The notes under the pieces: generated by a model | What the model saw: only the letters and a program-made list of their open reading frames with translations | What the model was told of the DNA's origin: nothing | Database searches by the model: none | Assembly: GCF_002775205.1 (NCBI RefSeq) | Contig: NC_036443.1 | Coordinates: forward strand, 13,465,373 to 13,529,372 | DNA length: 64,000 bases | Source: Xiphophorus maculatus | Taxonomy: Eukaryota > Chordata > Actinopteri > Cyprinodontiformes > Poeciliidae | Reading direction: 5' to 3' | Made by a program: the position numbers and the translations under genes | Shown here: positions 13,001 through 25,200 of the stretch, in pieces | How the letters are laid out: each line of letters opens with the position of its first letter | Numbering within the stretch: position 1 is the first letter of the stretch

Positions 13001-16000
13001 GCTCCTGATTCGTTTCATAGATGCAGCGGCACAGTGGGAGCCATTGTCACCTGCCCGCTGGAGGTGTTGAAGACACGGTTACAGTCGTCTGGCCTCACCC
13101 TGCGGCCCGTTTTCCAGGTCCAGCTGGGAACCCTCAGCGGCGCCGGGGTTATCCGACCCGGGACGGTTACACCGGGACTGCTGCAGGTGCTCCGGTAAGA
13201 CGTTTGTTTATGTTGTCAGCCAAACGGTGACGCACCGCAGCGCACTCTGCGAGCTGCCTCTGGAGATGTTTTATGGTTCCAACTGTAAACGGAGGGACAA
13301 CGTGTTCCTTCCCAGCAGCTGGTGAAACCTGGCGTTTATCTCCACAACATTTAGATCGATGTTTGGAAATAATGTGTAATAATTTAAAAATATATTATTC
13401 CAATTATCTCAAAAGTAAAAAGCTTTATTATGTTTTTTTAAATTCCTGGAAGCACTTCCAGAATCCTGTTACTTTCATAATCTTTAAATCAAAATGCCCT
13501 TTAATCTAGTCTTACATAAAGTGAGGATTAAGTACACTGTGCCCTGCTCATGTTTAGAGGCTTTAACCCGCTGTTTGTTCAAGTGTAAACAACCTCTTCT
13601 TGCCTCGTGATTCGACTAAAACTGATTTCTGTGATGTCTGTGGAAGTGATCCATCTTCATGTCTGCAGTGATTGGTTGAGAAGAAATAGACTTTGCCCCA
13701 GTTGGTTGAGAGAGAATGAGGGAGGGGTATTAGTCAGGCGCGGAGTTATGTTACGCTCGGACGACTAGGTTTGCAAACTGAACTGGTTTAAACTGGCGCC
13801 GGCTGCTTTAGGCTGTAAATATTGGAGATAATCCGCCAGAACTGCCAAACAAATAAATCATCAAGTCAAGTCTAGAGCTGATATTTATTTCATTAGATTT
13901 TGTATTTACTGTCTAACTTGTAACGATTAAATTAAATGTAGACTCCCTCAGCCACTGATCAGTGAAACCGTTTGCTTTGCTCTGCTTTAATTTTTTTTCA
14001 CTGGACATCACTTTGATCTAAAAAAAATGAGTCATGATGTTTCAGTGTCTGTTTACTTGTTCAAAATGTAACTTTATATTTACATAATTATACTGATTTC
14101 CAGAACAAATTGAATTGAATGTTTTTTTTCATGCAGCCACAGATGAAGAGCTATATATGGCTTGTTGAAGAAATGTTATCGTCTACTTTTTTTCTTTTTT
14201 TAAGCTTCTGTGTTTTAAGATGCAGCAACATTTGTTTCCAAAGACTAGGACAGAAGCGGCGCACAATAAAAAGGATAATAACAAACAGATTTCATGGGGC
14301 TCCGACAGTGAAACGTTGACATTGAGCATTGCTTCGACCTAAAAAGTGGTCAGTTTGTCATTGTTTGAGAAGAGGCGTCAGGTGTCGGTGACAGAAAGGA
14401 GTGGAGTTCATGAACCCTGCATGATTAACAGAGTGTGGATTACAGAAACACTCCCTTCTTCTCAGTTCCTGGCAGGGCAGAGTGGGCCGTCACATGGCAG
14501 AGTGGGCCGTCACATGGCAAAGATGGGTCACTTCCCTCAAAGGGTTAAAATGTCTCTGAGGACGCGTCTGACGTGACTCGCCAGACACCAACCAGGGCAT
14601 GAAGTTCAGAGCAGAATCCACTGAACTGAGCTGATGCAACTATGAGGGGGATTGCAGCAGAGTCCTCACATGCATTCCCCTGATTAAAAAATAAAACAAA
14701 AACATGAACAAAAGTTGGTTTAATTCATATCAGTGTATTAAATGTTTCTGCTTTGTGTTCATTACAGATCAATTCTTGAAAAAGAGGGACCAAGTTCTCT
14801 TTTCCGAGGACTGGGGCCGAATCTCGTGGGTGTTGCCCCTTCAAGGTACAGCAGATTCACTGTGCACACTTCTCAGTTCCTCAGGCCGCGCTTTGCTGTG
14901 CATCTTTGCTCCAAGTGTATTTCAAACACAGCAGCCTGTTGGTGCAGATGGAAATCACACATTCAAATGGCTTAATGGATTCAAAGACAATAAACAAAGC
15001 ACATTCAAAATAAAGCGTTTTAACTTTGACTCTCCAGAGGTTTAAATTGAATCGTTGGGCAAACACTAAAACTCAAGACTGTTTATTTATCTTCTTTTTT
15101 TTTTAATGGCAAAAAAAAAACAACTAACTTGTTACATAAACAGGAAGCCGTTGTTATGGCAGTGGCTTCCTAGTCCCATACAGTTTGCGTGTGATGCATC
15201 TGTGAACATGAGACAGCAGTTTTTCATAAACCTCGGGGCACGTTTGTGTGTGTGTGTGTGTGTGTGTGACAGAATAACAAACATAATACCAGGAATAGGT
15301 GGCGATTAATCTACAGGGAAAGTTTTGACAGGAGAACATACTATGATGTCTCAACTTCACCTTTATTCTATGTTTAGTGTCAACAAAGTTGTGCACTTTG
15401 CACTGTTTCCCTTTAGCTGATAACCTTGCCGTACCAAATACCTTCTGATTCACCTTGCATTAGATGTTGATTGGACTTTAACACTGAAAGGGAGTTATGT
15501 GTTACTTATAAGCTTCGTCTGTGGTTGAATAGTAGCCACAGCGTTATTATGCGCTGCTGTTAGGCTGGCGAGCTTCGACAGATTTCAATGCAGAGCGTCC
15601 CAGTGGGCATCTCTGGCTTGGCCAGTGCTTATTCAGCGTGTTCTCGTGCAGCGACAGTCTGTTCCAGAAGCAGAACAGAGAGAGCTGGCGCTAGGAAAGA
15701 GATTCCTCTAGGCACACCATCAAAACTTCACACAGTCCTGTTCCGCTTTTGCAATATATAGCTCCGCTTTCACATTCGCATTGAGTGGACGAAGCACTTC
15801 TATTGTAAAACTGTGAGCTTATCTGCAGCTGCTTCCAATTAAGAGTCCTTATCAGCATCTCTCTCTCTGTCTCTTTCAGAGCCATTTACTTTGCTGCATA
15901 TTCAAAATCAAAGGAGATGTTCAACGGGCTGTTTGTCCCCAACAGTGGACTGGTGCACATGTCCTCAGCTGGTACTGCAGGTGAGCAGCCCGGTGTCTCG

Positions 16001-18578
16001 AATCGATAAATGAAACAGAAATGTTGTGCAATTCGGTGCCATATAAACTATTTATTAAACCTGATAACATGAACTATTAATTAACCCAAACATAATAATG
16101 TTGCTTCTCCAACATTATTATGGCATGCTTGAATGGTTCAATCTTGTACTTTAAGATTAAAATTAAAATGTTCATTGTTTTCAGCTTTTGTTACCAATTC
16201 TCTGATGAACCCCATCTGGATGGTCAAGACAAGGATGCAGCTGGAGAAAAAGTATGTTCTGCTCCCTGTTGGTATTTTCTATATTTGTTTACATTCTTAG
16301 GCACATAGTGTTGTTGTGTCAAACACCTATATTAGGGGGCTGACAGGTGTTAAAGTATAATTGACCTTCAAATGAAGCCATTTAGGGGGCCTGAGTTCAC
16401 GGACCCACTGCTCTGCAGTGCGTGAGGCTGAGCGTGTGACCTGCCTTTATAAATACGCACCACTGACGCACTGTCCTTCATCCAGTTGGCCATATTTACG
16501 TTGCCAAGTTTGGAGCAGTAGTAAGGTCACAGAAAACAAGTCTGCTCTCTCTGCCCGTAAAGATGGGGTTCTTTCCTGCAGCACAAGCAGGTGAATTTGG
16601 GACATTTTTCTAAAAGTAGGTTATATACTTATCACTTCTTTGAAGGATAAATAACTATATGAACAACAGAAGAAGCTGAGTTAGACTGGTTAATAATTGA
16701 CCAAAATAAGGAAAACATTGAATTGATCTTTCTTCCTTATGTAGGATAAAGGTAACAAATCACTTAGAGTGAATTGTGTCCATGTCTTCTCCTGTCCAGG
16801 GCTTTTTGCTTGTAGTCTGGCCTGTTAAACCAAATTGTCAAGTTCCACTGAAATTTGAGCATTCTGAAAATAATCTATCTAAAAAATTGGACACACCAAA
16901 CAACAGAAGCAGAAATACCATTGATGTCCAAAAGCATCTTAAAGGCTTCATGTCAAGAATAGAAGGACTGTGAGCAGATTGTTTCAGTAGATGATTTTAA
17001 GTCAGTCTTTGAGGAGAGATTTTGGTAGTAAATATTGGATGGTTTAATTTTTTTTGTATTGAATGTAAGTTGGGGGGAAAAAATATCTCGATAGGTAAAG
17101 ATGCAGCGACCAGGTTTTTCCAGGAAGACACCAAAATCGTTTGTATCTGACAATCGGTTCCAGTTTGACCATTTGGGATGTTATATATATTTTTTATTTA
17201 TTATTTTTATAAGAGCTACATAACAGAACTGCCAACTTTTTGTGGAATAAAAAGACAGTATATGACTTCTTAATCTGTTATTCATCAAACTCAAAAAAAA
17301 AAAAAAAAAGCATGTGCATGCTGTTGGTTGATCTGCTTACAGACAAAATATTGAGTTAGTTTTGGCGCTTTTATTGAAAACAAAACAATCTTATTTTTTA
17401 TGTTTGACCTGCCAGTTGCTACAACCAATGGTGCATCTCTAGCATTAAGATAACATTGTGATTAAGGTTGTTTGCAGATAGATTTCTTTTGAAGGACTTT
17501 TGTTGTCTTTATTGGGTGGGTTGTTGACGATGAGAAAGATAAATCCTTTAGAACAGACCTTTATTATGATACATATTCAAAATGACCCACTAAATAGAAA
17601 TGGTTTGGATCTTTGTACCAATCAAAGCACTTTACACAAGAACCACAATTGATAGGGTATGCATTTATTAACCACTTTATGGACTGGAAACACATGCCTT
17701 GCCCTTGTGACAGAGGAGGAAACTGGAGTCTAACCCTCAACTTTCAATATTACGTAGACTATCATACCTTTCCCAGTGAGCCATAATCAGCCCAATTAAA
17801 CAATAAAAGCAAGAAGATGTGGCCTTTTATTCCCTCAACTGTTTAAGAACGTTTGAAAGCCGACCTACTTACAACAACCACAAATTGCTCGTTTACCTTA
17901 AACGTCTGTCTTGAATTGGTTGTATTGCCTGTGGCGTCTTCTACCTCATGGAAAATATGACCATTATAAACCACGTGTGACCTCTTGTCACTAACGATCC
18001 GTATCGGTTTGACTTTTAGAGCCAGAGGAGAGAAGAAGATGAATGCGCTGCAGTGCGCTCGCTACGTTTACAGGACGGAGGGAGTACGGGGTTTCTACCG
18101 CGGCCTGACCGCGTCCTACGCTGGAATCTCGGAAACCATGATCTGCTTCCTCATCTACGAGACGCTGAAGAAGCAACTCGCCAAGAGCCAGTTCGCCTCG
18201 CCGAACGGAAACAACGAGAAAGGAGCATCAGACTTCCTGCGGCTGATGATGGCAGCAGCTTTTTCGAAGGGCTGCGCTTCCTGCATAGCTTACCCACATG
18301 GTAAATTCGCTGCATATAAAACTCAGAGGCCTGCTGTATTTCTGTTTGTCTAACCGTTTATTCATTGTGTCCAAACAGAGGTCATCAGGACCAGGCTCAG
18401 AGAAGAGGGTAGCAAGTACAAGTACTTCTTCCAGACGGGGAGGTTGATAGCTGTGGAAGAAGGCTACGCAGCTTTCTACAGAGGACTCGTTCCGCAGCTA
18501 ATCAGACAAATCCCCAACACAGCCATTGTCCTGTCCACCTACGAACTCATCGTCCACCTGCTGGGAGATTCCAAGTGA
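10044..18578 (+). CDS. slc25a33: Mitochondrial pyrimidine nucleotide carrier (SLC25A33/PNC1)
   Basis: Inner-membrane carrier exchanging pyrimidine nucleotides (UTP, CTP) across the mitochondrial inner membrane for mitochondrial RNA and DNA synthesis. Coding exons: 10044-10084, 13021-13194, 14768-14845, 15880-15980, 16185-16251, 18020-18300 and 18379-18578; all phases join and give 313 residues (human 321). Start [14 protein letters not shown]. The three mitochondrial-carrier signatures are present: [22 protein letters not shown] and [13 protein letters not shown]; the second has W where other carriers have an acid, as usual in this subfamily. [12 protein letters not shown] and [12 protein letters not shown] are SLC25A33 rather than SLC25A36 readings. 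The upstream neighbour spsb1 agrees. Introns hold a GT microsatellite at 15245-15268 but no clear large transposon. Confidence 0.96.
15245..15268. repeat. GT microsatellite
   Basis: About twelve TG units in slc25a33 intron 3. Confidence 0.95.
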
Positions 18579-19297
18579 TGTCGTGTTTGAAAGCTGGGAC
18601 TTTCCTCTCACGCAATGGATTCCAGAGTAATCCCAAGAGACTGAAGAAAACGTAGCATATACATGCATACATACTTACTTTCAAAGTGGTCCTGCACAGA
18701 CCGCTGTGAAGAAACGGTAGCAGTTTGTACTGTCATCCAAAGAGTTCGACACATTATTTAATTCAGAGCTTGTTAGTTTATCAACACAAAGCCTCGGTAC
18801 TAAAACTGCATACCTGTGGAAGGTCATGTTTGTAGGTGACTAGTTTTAAGTTAACTAAATTATTTTTTGTTTTGTAATGTTGAAGATATTTGTTCATCAC
18901 TGTATCATAACGAATGATGTGGGCAGGTTGACGCGATTAGCTAACAATATCATTCAGGAGAAGTTGTAATAGTAGAGCTGTTCTTTTAGTCGTAACATGG
19001 GCTACTTAAAGATTTCTGTTTTACAATCTGTTTCAAGTTGTTTGAGCTGCACAGAGATTTATCGTATTTTTCCATAAATGCACAACTCTACAGAGGTACG
19101 CGTGTTTCCTTCGTGAAGACGTTCATACTTTGCCAAAAAAAAAAATCTAATTGGAGGTTCACTTGATCACTGTGAATCAAAAACTATCATTTTACATTTA
19201 GATATTTCACGTTAAAATACCATTTTATTTTTTCCAAGATCAAGATGACCTGTCGTCATACAAACCATTAAAAAGACATGAAGGCAGTTACAGCCAA

Positions 19298-19307
19298 AAT
19301 AAATAAA
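19298..19307 (+). promoter_or_regulatory. slc25a33 poly(A) signals
   Basis: Two overlapping AATAAA hexamers about 720 bases after the stop codon; likely end of the 3' UTR. Confidence 0.55.
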
Positions 19308-19895
19308 TTTAGATTTGATTCCCTGAAGCCAGCCAAGGCCGTTTTAGAAGGAACAAATGGCTTCCTTATTAAACAACCCAACCCAAGGTGTCATTGGCTC
19401 TATTGTTTATATTTTGCCTCGTCTACATCAGTAAGTTGATGGGAAACGGCGGAGGGGAAACAGAACTTCCTGAAGCAGTTGTTTTTAGTTTTTTTTTTTT
19501 TTTTTTTTAGTCGTGCCATGTGAAACACCCATGATGACTCAGCCATGAATCAGCAGAACACGTCCTTTTCCTTCTGTTTTTTGTTGATTTTAACTACAGC
19601 GTCCGTCTCCTCCAACCGGTTGGAACCGACTCATGAGCGAGTGGGAGGACTGAGGTAGGAGCGGTCATGAGGAGCTGAGCGAAACTGCCTGTTCACACAG
19701 TATGACTCTGATAGGTCAGCCTAAATAAGGGGTTTTCACATTGTTACTAATGTCTCTTACTAGAACAGTAGACTTTTTTATCACATCTCAAACAAATATA
19801 TTTTATTAGGTGACACAGAGGTTAGAAAAACATTTGAATAAATTAATCTTCTACTGTAAAACTTGATTGCATACTGAGGAAGTGATGCACTTGAA

Positions 19896-19940
19896 AGTTG
19901 CAGGACATCGGCCCTCGAGGTCTGGATTTGAGGAACCCTG
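19896..19940. mobile_element. Broken end of the hAT MITE family
   Basis: 'GTTGCAGGACATCGGCCCTC' followed by 'GAGGTCTGGATTTGAGG' resembles the terminal block of the intact MITE at 4582-4801. The other end was not found. Confidence 0.55.
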
Positions 19941-20759
19941 CTCTATTGAGTCTGACTGAAAATGTAGTAAAATCAGATCAAATGAATATACAGTGGGACA
20001 AATTATCCCACATTAAAAATGAGTTTTTAAATAACAGAATTGGTGGCAATCTTCTAAAATAAATATCCTGTTTTTCCCTCATTAACTCTTTTGTCCTTAA
20101 AATTGATCAATTTCAGGAACTTCTAATCCATGACTTATGTTTCTCTGGGGTATAAATATGGCGTGACAAGCCCCTTACCAGTGGAAATATGCCTAACAAA
20201 AATGGGTTGATTACCACGATACCATCATTAAGAAAGGGATAAATAATTTTTGACAAAACATGAAAACAGTGTTCTATACGCATGTCTTCTTAATCTCTAC
20301 ATCAAACACAAAATGTTCAAAATAATCTGTGCTAAATGTATGTAAAGGTGAACAACTGCACAAAGTATGTTGATGAGCAGCAGTACTGATCAAAAACAAG
20401 GACTCCATGTATGAGTTAGACTTTTTACATAACAGAGTAGTGAGACAGGTATGCTTATAATAACATACTGTATCTCTGGTGGTGTGCCATGAGCCTATCA
20501 ACAGTCCTGTATGTGCTTATTACTCATAATGGGGCGTTGCAGTTTGCGGATAACAAGTTTGAGCAAAACCGAACGGATGCCGAGGTATAAACATGCATTA
20601 AGAGAAAGCAGGTTCATCTTCATGACAGCCGTGAGAAGAACACACCCTATTTTATGTGGTGGCTTGATGAGAACAAATTGTTTTTATCCATGCTGAATGA
20701 TGTGTATGTTTTGATCGTTTGTCCAAAAATGTTCATACACTTTTGAACATTTTGTCACG

Positions 20760-21145
20760 TTTAAGCAGACGTGACTAAATTAGTGCATTTGAATGGGATT
20801 TCAGGTGCTGGACCAGCACAAAGCGGTGAATGATTGTGAAATGAAGAAAATAAAAGATTCCCTAAATTTTAAAAAATAAAATATGAAAGGTTCAGCATGC
20901 AGCTGCAACTCTTTTGAGGCATGTCTCCACTTTAGTACACTTGGAGGGTAATGTAGCAAAATCAATTTGGAAGGAAACTGTCTATGATAATCAGTATTCA
21001 GGTCTTCCCCCGTTTTCTTAATGCGATCTAAGTCCAGACTTTGACTGGTCCAGTTTAATATCTGAACAAACTCTGATGTAAACCACTCCTCAGTAGCTGT
21101 GTGCTTAGAGGTGAACCTCCCCTCCAATCTCAAGTCTTTTTTTAG
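20760..21145 (+). mobile_element. Tc1/mariner-type transposon relic
   Basis: Runs in register with a widespread fish Tc1-like element known from memory: 'GGGATTTCAGGTGCTGGACC' then 'CAGCACAAAGCGG', later 'CTAAGTCCAGACTTTGACTGG' and 'GAGGTGAACCTCCCCTCC'. It covers the 5' end and start of the transposase region only and is heavily decayed. Related copies lie near 40.6 and 43.6 kb. Confidence 0.65.
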
Positions 21146-21349
21146 TCAGACCTAATTTTAGCTTTCCTGCACAGGTCAAAGATGACTTTATCCATTTTAT
21201 TGACCATATCTTTTAATTTGTGTTGAATTTGCATTTTAATGATTCGTTCCTTTTATGTGTTCCTAAATGTTATACTCTTATTTTGTAATGGGATTGTAAT
21301 ATTATTGCATGCAAAAGCCTCTCAAAATCTCAAATAATACCAGATTTAT

Positions 21350-21425
21350 GACCAGACAGAGACTTAAAGAGGAATAACAAAAGCAACTGAGCTGGATTAG
21401 CAGTGGTTTCCAAGAACTGATGATG
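21350..21425 (+). repeat. Dispersed repeat fragment, shared with 32.1 kb
   Basis: 'ACTTAAAGAGGAATAACAAA' followed by 'AGCAACTGAGCTGGATTAGC' aligns with 'ATTTAAAGAGGAGTGGCAAA' plus 'GGTGGATTAGC' at 32128-32170. Probably a non-autonomous hAT relic. Confidence 0.45.
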
Positions 21426-21839
21426 TCATCAAGATTATGTTACTGTAAAACATGTTCTCTACTTCCTCATTGTTGAAATGTAAGCATGACAGTAATTTAT
21501 TACAGTCACGAGACAGCAGCAGTGTCTTCAGTCAGAGGTTTCTTTACAGTCATTGCAACATTGACTGCTACCAGAGATCCTTCCTCACAGCATTGACAAT
21601 GACTCTTAAAGATACTTAAATGATATGAGTTACAACATTTAAATCAATATTTAAAACATAAGTTTTTTAATTTAATTGAATTCCAAGTCACCAGCTTTAC
21701 TATCTTTTCTCAGGCTTTATATAAGTGCTTTATACTAGTAGGCGACCTGATTTAGCCTTAAGATCCAATAACATTATGTTTCCATATGCAAATTGCTCAT
21801 ATCTTGAAAGGTTGAGTGTTACTCCATATTTTATGATAA

Positions 21840-22298
21840 TATTGTTATTTTAATCACTTGGAATTTGAAGCCACGCCTCTTTGCGTGCCGAGCCTCCGGA
21901 AGCGGGAAGCTAGCAAAGCTCCGGCTTCTGCGAGCAGGGAGACGTTGTGGTGTACTTGGCTTGTTGCTGACCTCTGTCTGCCGCAGGGAAAAGGGCTCCC
22001 TTCGGCTCGGAGCTAACTCAGCTGCAGAAGTGTGAAAGCCACCCGGGTTCATTAGAAAACTCCTCCAACTCCACTCTAGCGCAGCGTTTAAATGTGAATA
22101 AAATCTATTGATTAGCCGGATGATGTCTCCGAGCTTGCTCGCGCTTCGTGCGGTATCCGTTGGTGACCGTTGGTTAGCCGTTAGCTCCTCGCCCCGCGGT
22201 GTCCTCTGTTGCTCCGGTTAGCGGATGTTTTCCAGCATCTGTCAGCGGCACCGTCACCAGGACAACACCCGGACGTCCGATGGGAGGCTGAGGGAACA
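21840..22298 (+). promoter_or_regulatory. CpG-rich promoter and leader of the SRCR-Ig gene
   Basis: Local GC- and CpG-rich island between AT-rich flanks, immediately before the first coding exon. Start site not resolvable by eye. Confidence 0.45.
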
Positions 22299-25200
22299 AT
22301 GTTGAGATTCCTCCGTGTCGTTTTAACAGGTACAGCGCCAGCGATTAGCCAAGCTTGCTGGCTAGTTAGCGCAGTGTCGCTTTTTTTATACGTGATTATG
22401 CAACGTGATTACCAGCGAACATTTGAGCTTTATGTTTGTTTAACAACATGCGTGTTTTCTTTTTAAAATTTATTTAATAAATATTTTATTGGTAGATGTC
22501 GTCAACCACTAAGTTAGTTAGTACTTAATTAATTCGAGTTTTTGGGGAAATCACTGTAGCTGAAATTAACTAAGTCTTGGTTTTTATTAATATGATAATT
22601 ATTTTTGGTACTGTACTGCCAATTTTATTATTATTGTTATTATTATTGTTTTTTTATATATCAAACTTAATTTTATTTCTTGTTCCGTCACTTATCTATG
22701 ATTGTTGTGAAGGACTTGGTCAGCTGAAGGTTGAGGTTGTGGTAAATGTGCTATTATATAAATAAACTTCCACTTGACTTCAGTTTAACATACGAGGACA
22801 TCATAAGTGCGTATTGGCAGTGTATGATGACATCACAGTTGGTAATCAAGGTATCCACTGAAAGAAAGTCAGAAGATTGACTTATTGAAACTCCCCAAAC
22901 CTATAAATTAGTGTCAAGTCATTTGCTTTGCATCAATCCTTCATACTGAGTATGCATATGGCAACAGTGGAAAGGAACATGAAAAGTTAACCATGTTGAT
23001 GTAAATAGATGTTTTCTATGGCTTTACAAAGACATGGATCTGTCATTCTGATTACTTTCTCTTCCTCTATAGTCCTGTTGGGTTTTCTGTTTGATGGAGT
23101 TGGAGCTTTTGGTGTCGGGACGTATGGTGAGCCTGGGATTACTGCTATGAATCTGCATTCATTGTGGCTCATGTCTCCTAAGTGAATTTTCTCTGATCCG
23201 CAGGTGGGGTGAGAGTAGTGAACGGGGATCACCACTGTTCCGGTAGAGTCGAAGTAAACCTTCACGAGAAGTGGGGGACAATTTGCGACCATGACTGGGA
23301 TATGCAGGCAGCTAGTGTGGTGTGCTCGGAGCTGGGTTGCGGCTTCGCTGAATCCGCTTCCAGTGGCGCCGAATTTGGCCCGGGCGGTGGACTGATTGCT
23401 TTGCGCTCCGTCCATTGCAAAGGGCATGAGTCCAGCTTGGTCCACTGTGATGCCTTCATTAACAGGAACTCCTTTTGCACCCATCAGAATGATGCTGGTG
23501 TGAAATGCTCCGGTGAGACATTGATCTGTTGACATAGTGTTGATTAGGAGTGGGAGCAGTTTAGTGGGGTGTAAACACATTAGAAGACATGGCTGACAAT
23601 AAAAAAATACAGGTCAAAGTAACAACATTGTGTTCAAAAATGCTAAGGACATCTGCAGTTGAAACCAGATGTTTACACATGCTGTGTGAAAAGACTTGTA
23701 ATCTTGTTTCCCCCTCACTGTCTGATGGTAAATCAGACTAAATTTCCCCGGTTTTAGGTTGGTTAGGATTACCAAAGTTATTTCTATTTGCCTAACATCA
23801 GAAAAAAGAGAGAGTGAGTTTATTTTACTTCCTTCACATTCAGAAGTATACACACATTTGTTTTTTATTTTGTAAACTTACCTTTTAAACTACATAAGTT
23901 GGGTCTTTTAGAGTTGCAAACCATGCAGAAGCTTCTCACAACAGTTTCCTAGAATATTGGCCCCTTCCTCCTAACAGAGCTGGTGTAACAGAGTCTGGTG
24001 TGTAGGCTGCCTGGCTCAAACACACTTTTTATCTTTGCCAACAAATTTCTTGAGAATGAGATCAGGGTTTTGGGATGGCCATGGCAAACCCCCACTCCCC
24101 CGGTATAGTCTGTTACCTTTTTGCCACTTTCTAACTAATATTTATGTAGCTTTAGCAGGGTTTTCTCCAGAAAACTTGCTAAGCCCAGTGGTCGAGGCGC
24201 TAGGGCAGAAATTTGTCCGTGTTTTTGAGCTAAGTTTTTCAAAGTTGGCAGGAAATTTGAAAATATCACTTGATAATTATGTGTTATTGGAAGACTAATA
24301 CCTGAACACCAACTATAAAGTCAAACATAAAAAAATTTTTAAATACCGTAAATAAACAATGCTTAGCTTGGTGGGGGCACAAGTAAAGCCTGGTGGCCCG
24401 CCAGGCTTATAATACAGTGGTGGAAACCCTAGTAAGCACTAGACATTAGACTCCTTGGCTTTTGTCTTGAGATGATGCTTTATTATTTCCTCATTATGTA
24501 CTTGCCTGTGAAATATTGGGATATTTAGTTTTGTCTGATTTAATGCCAGACAATGAGGATTCAAATGATTATGCATCTTTTTACACAACGTAGGTAAACA
24601 TCGGGTTTAATCTGTAATCAGTGAACTATGTTGTTGTTTTTCTCACAGGTACTCTAATGGAGCCCAGGCTCTCAGTGCTGTCACCTCACTTTGTGTTTTC
24701 TGCTGGGGAGTCTGTTCACTTCTACTGCAACATTCAACCACGTGACCGCGTCAGCAACGTCCACCTGTACAAGCACGGAGTCGAGACGCCGCTGGTCACA
24801 CAGAGCGCAGACCCGACCCAGATCGGAGTCAGCTTGGTTCTGTCTGATGTAGAAACTTTTCAGCAAGGCAGCTACAGCTGCCAGTACAACATTAAAGGTG
24901 GTTTCCCTCCCCACCGGATCACATCTCCAACCAGCCATCCTGTTAATATTACTGTGGGTGAGTATTAATCTCTGTCTTACTTATACAAATATTTTAATCC
25001 TCATTTTTGATTTTTCTATGATGAACTGCCTTGAAAGTTTTTCCAGTTTACGTTGCAACTGCAAATTTCTTTGCATTTTTAGGATCTTAGGTGATTGGGC
25101 AAAGTCAGATTTATAACATAGAAGGAAACAATGTACGTTCTCAGACTTTAAAAAATAGAAATCTGACAAAAAGCATACATTTGCAGTGAAACACATTGAC

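Larger units (their letters stand above)
19308..21839. other. Intergenic region, slc25a33 to the SRCR-Ig gene
   Basis: No supported gene. It contains a T-rich tract at 19492-19509, a MITE end at 19896-19940, a Tc1/mariner relic at 20760-21145 and a dispersed-repeat fragment at 21350-21425. Confidence 0.65.

Noticed and set aside
14119-15045. Open frames around slc25a33 exon 3
   Set aside because: They read through splice borders; only 14768-14845 is coding in the carrier frame.
22987-23580. Minus-strand open frame of 197 codons across the SRCR exon
   Set aside because: Shadow of the SRCR coding exon; the plus-strand reading has eight SRCR cysteines and proper splice sites.
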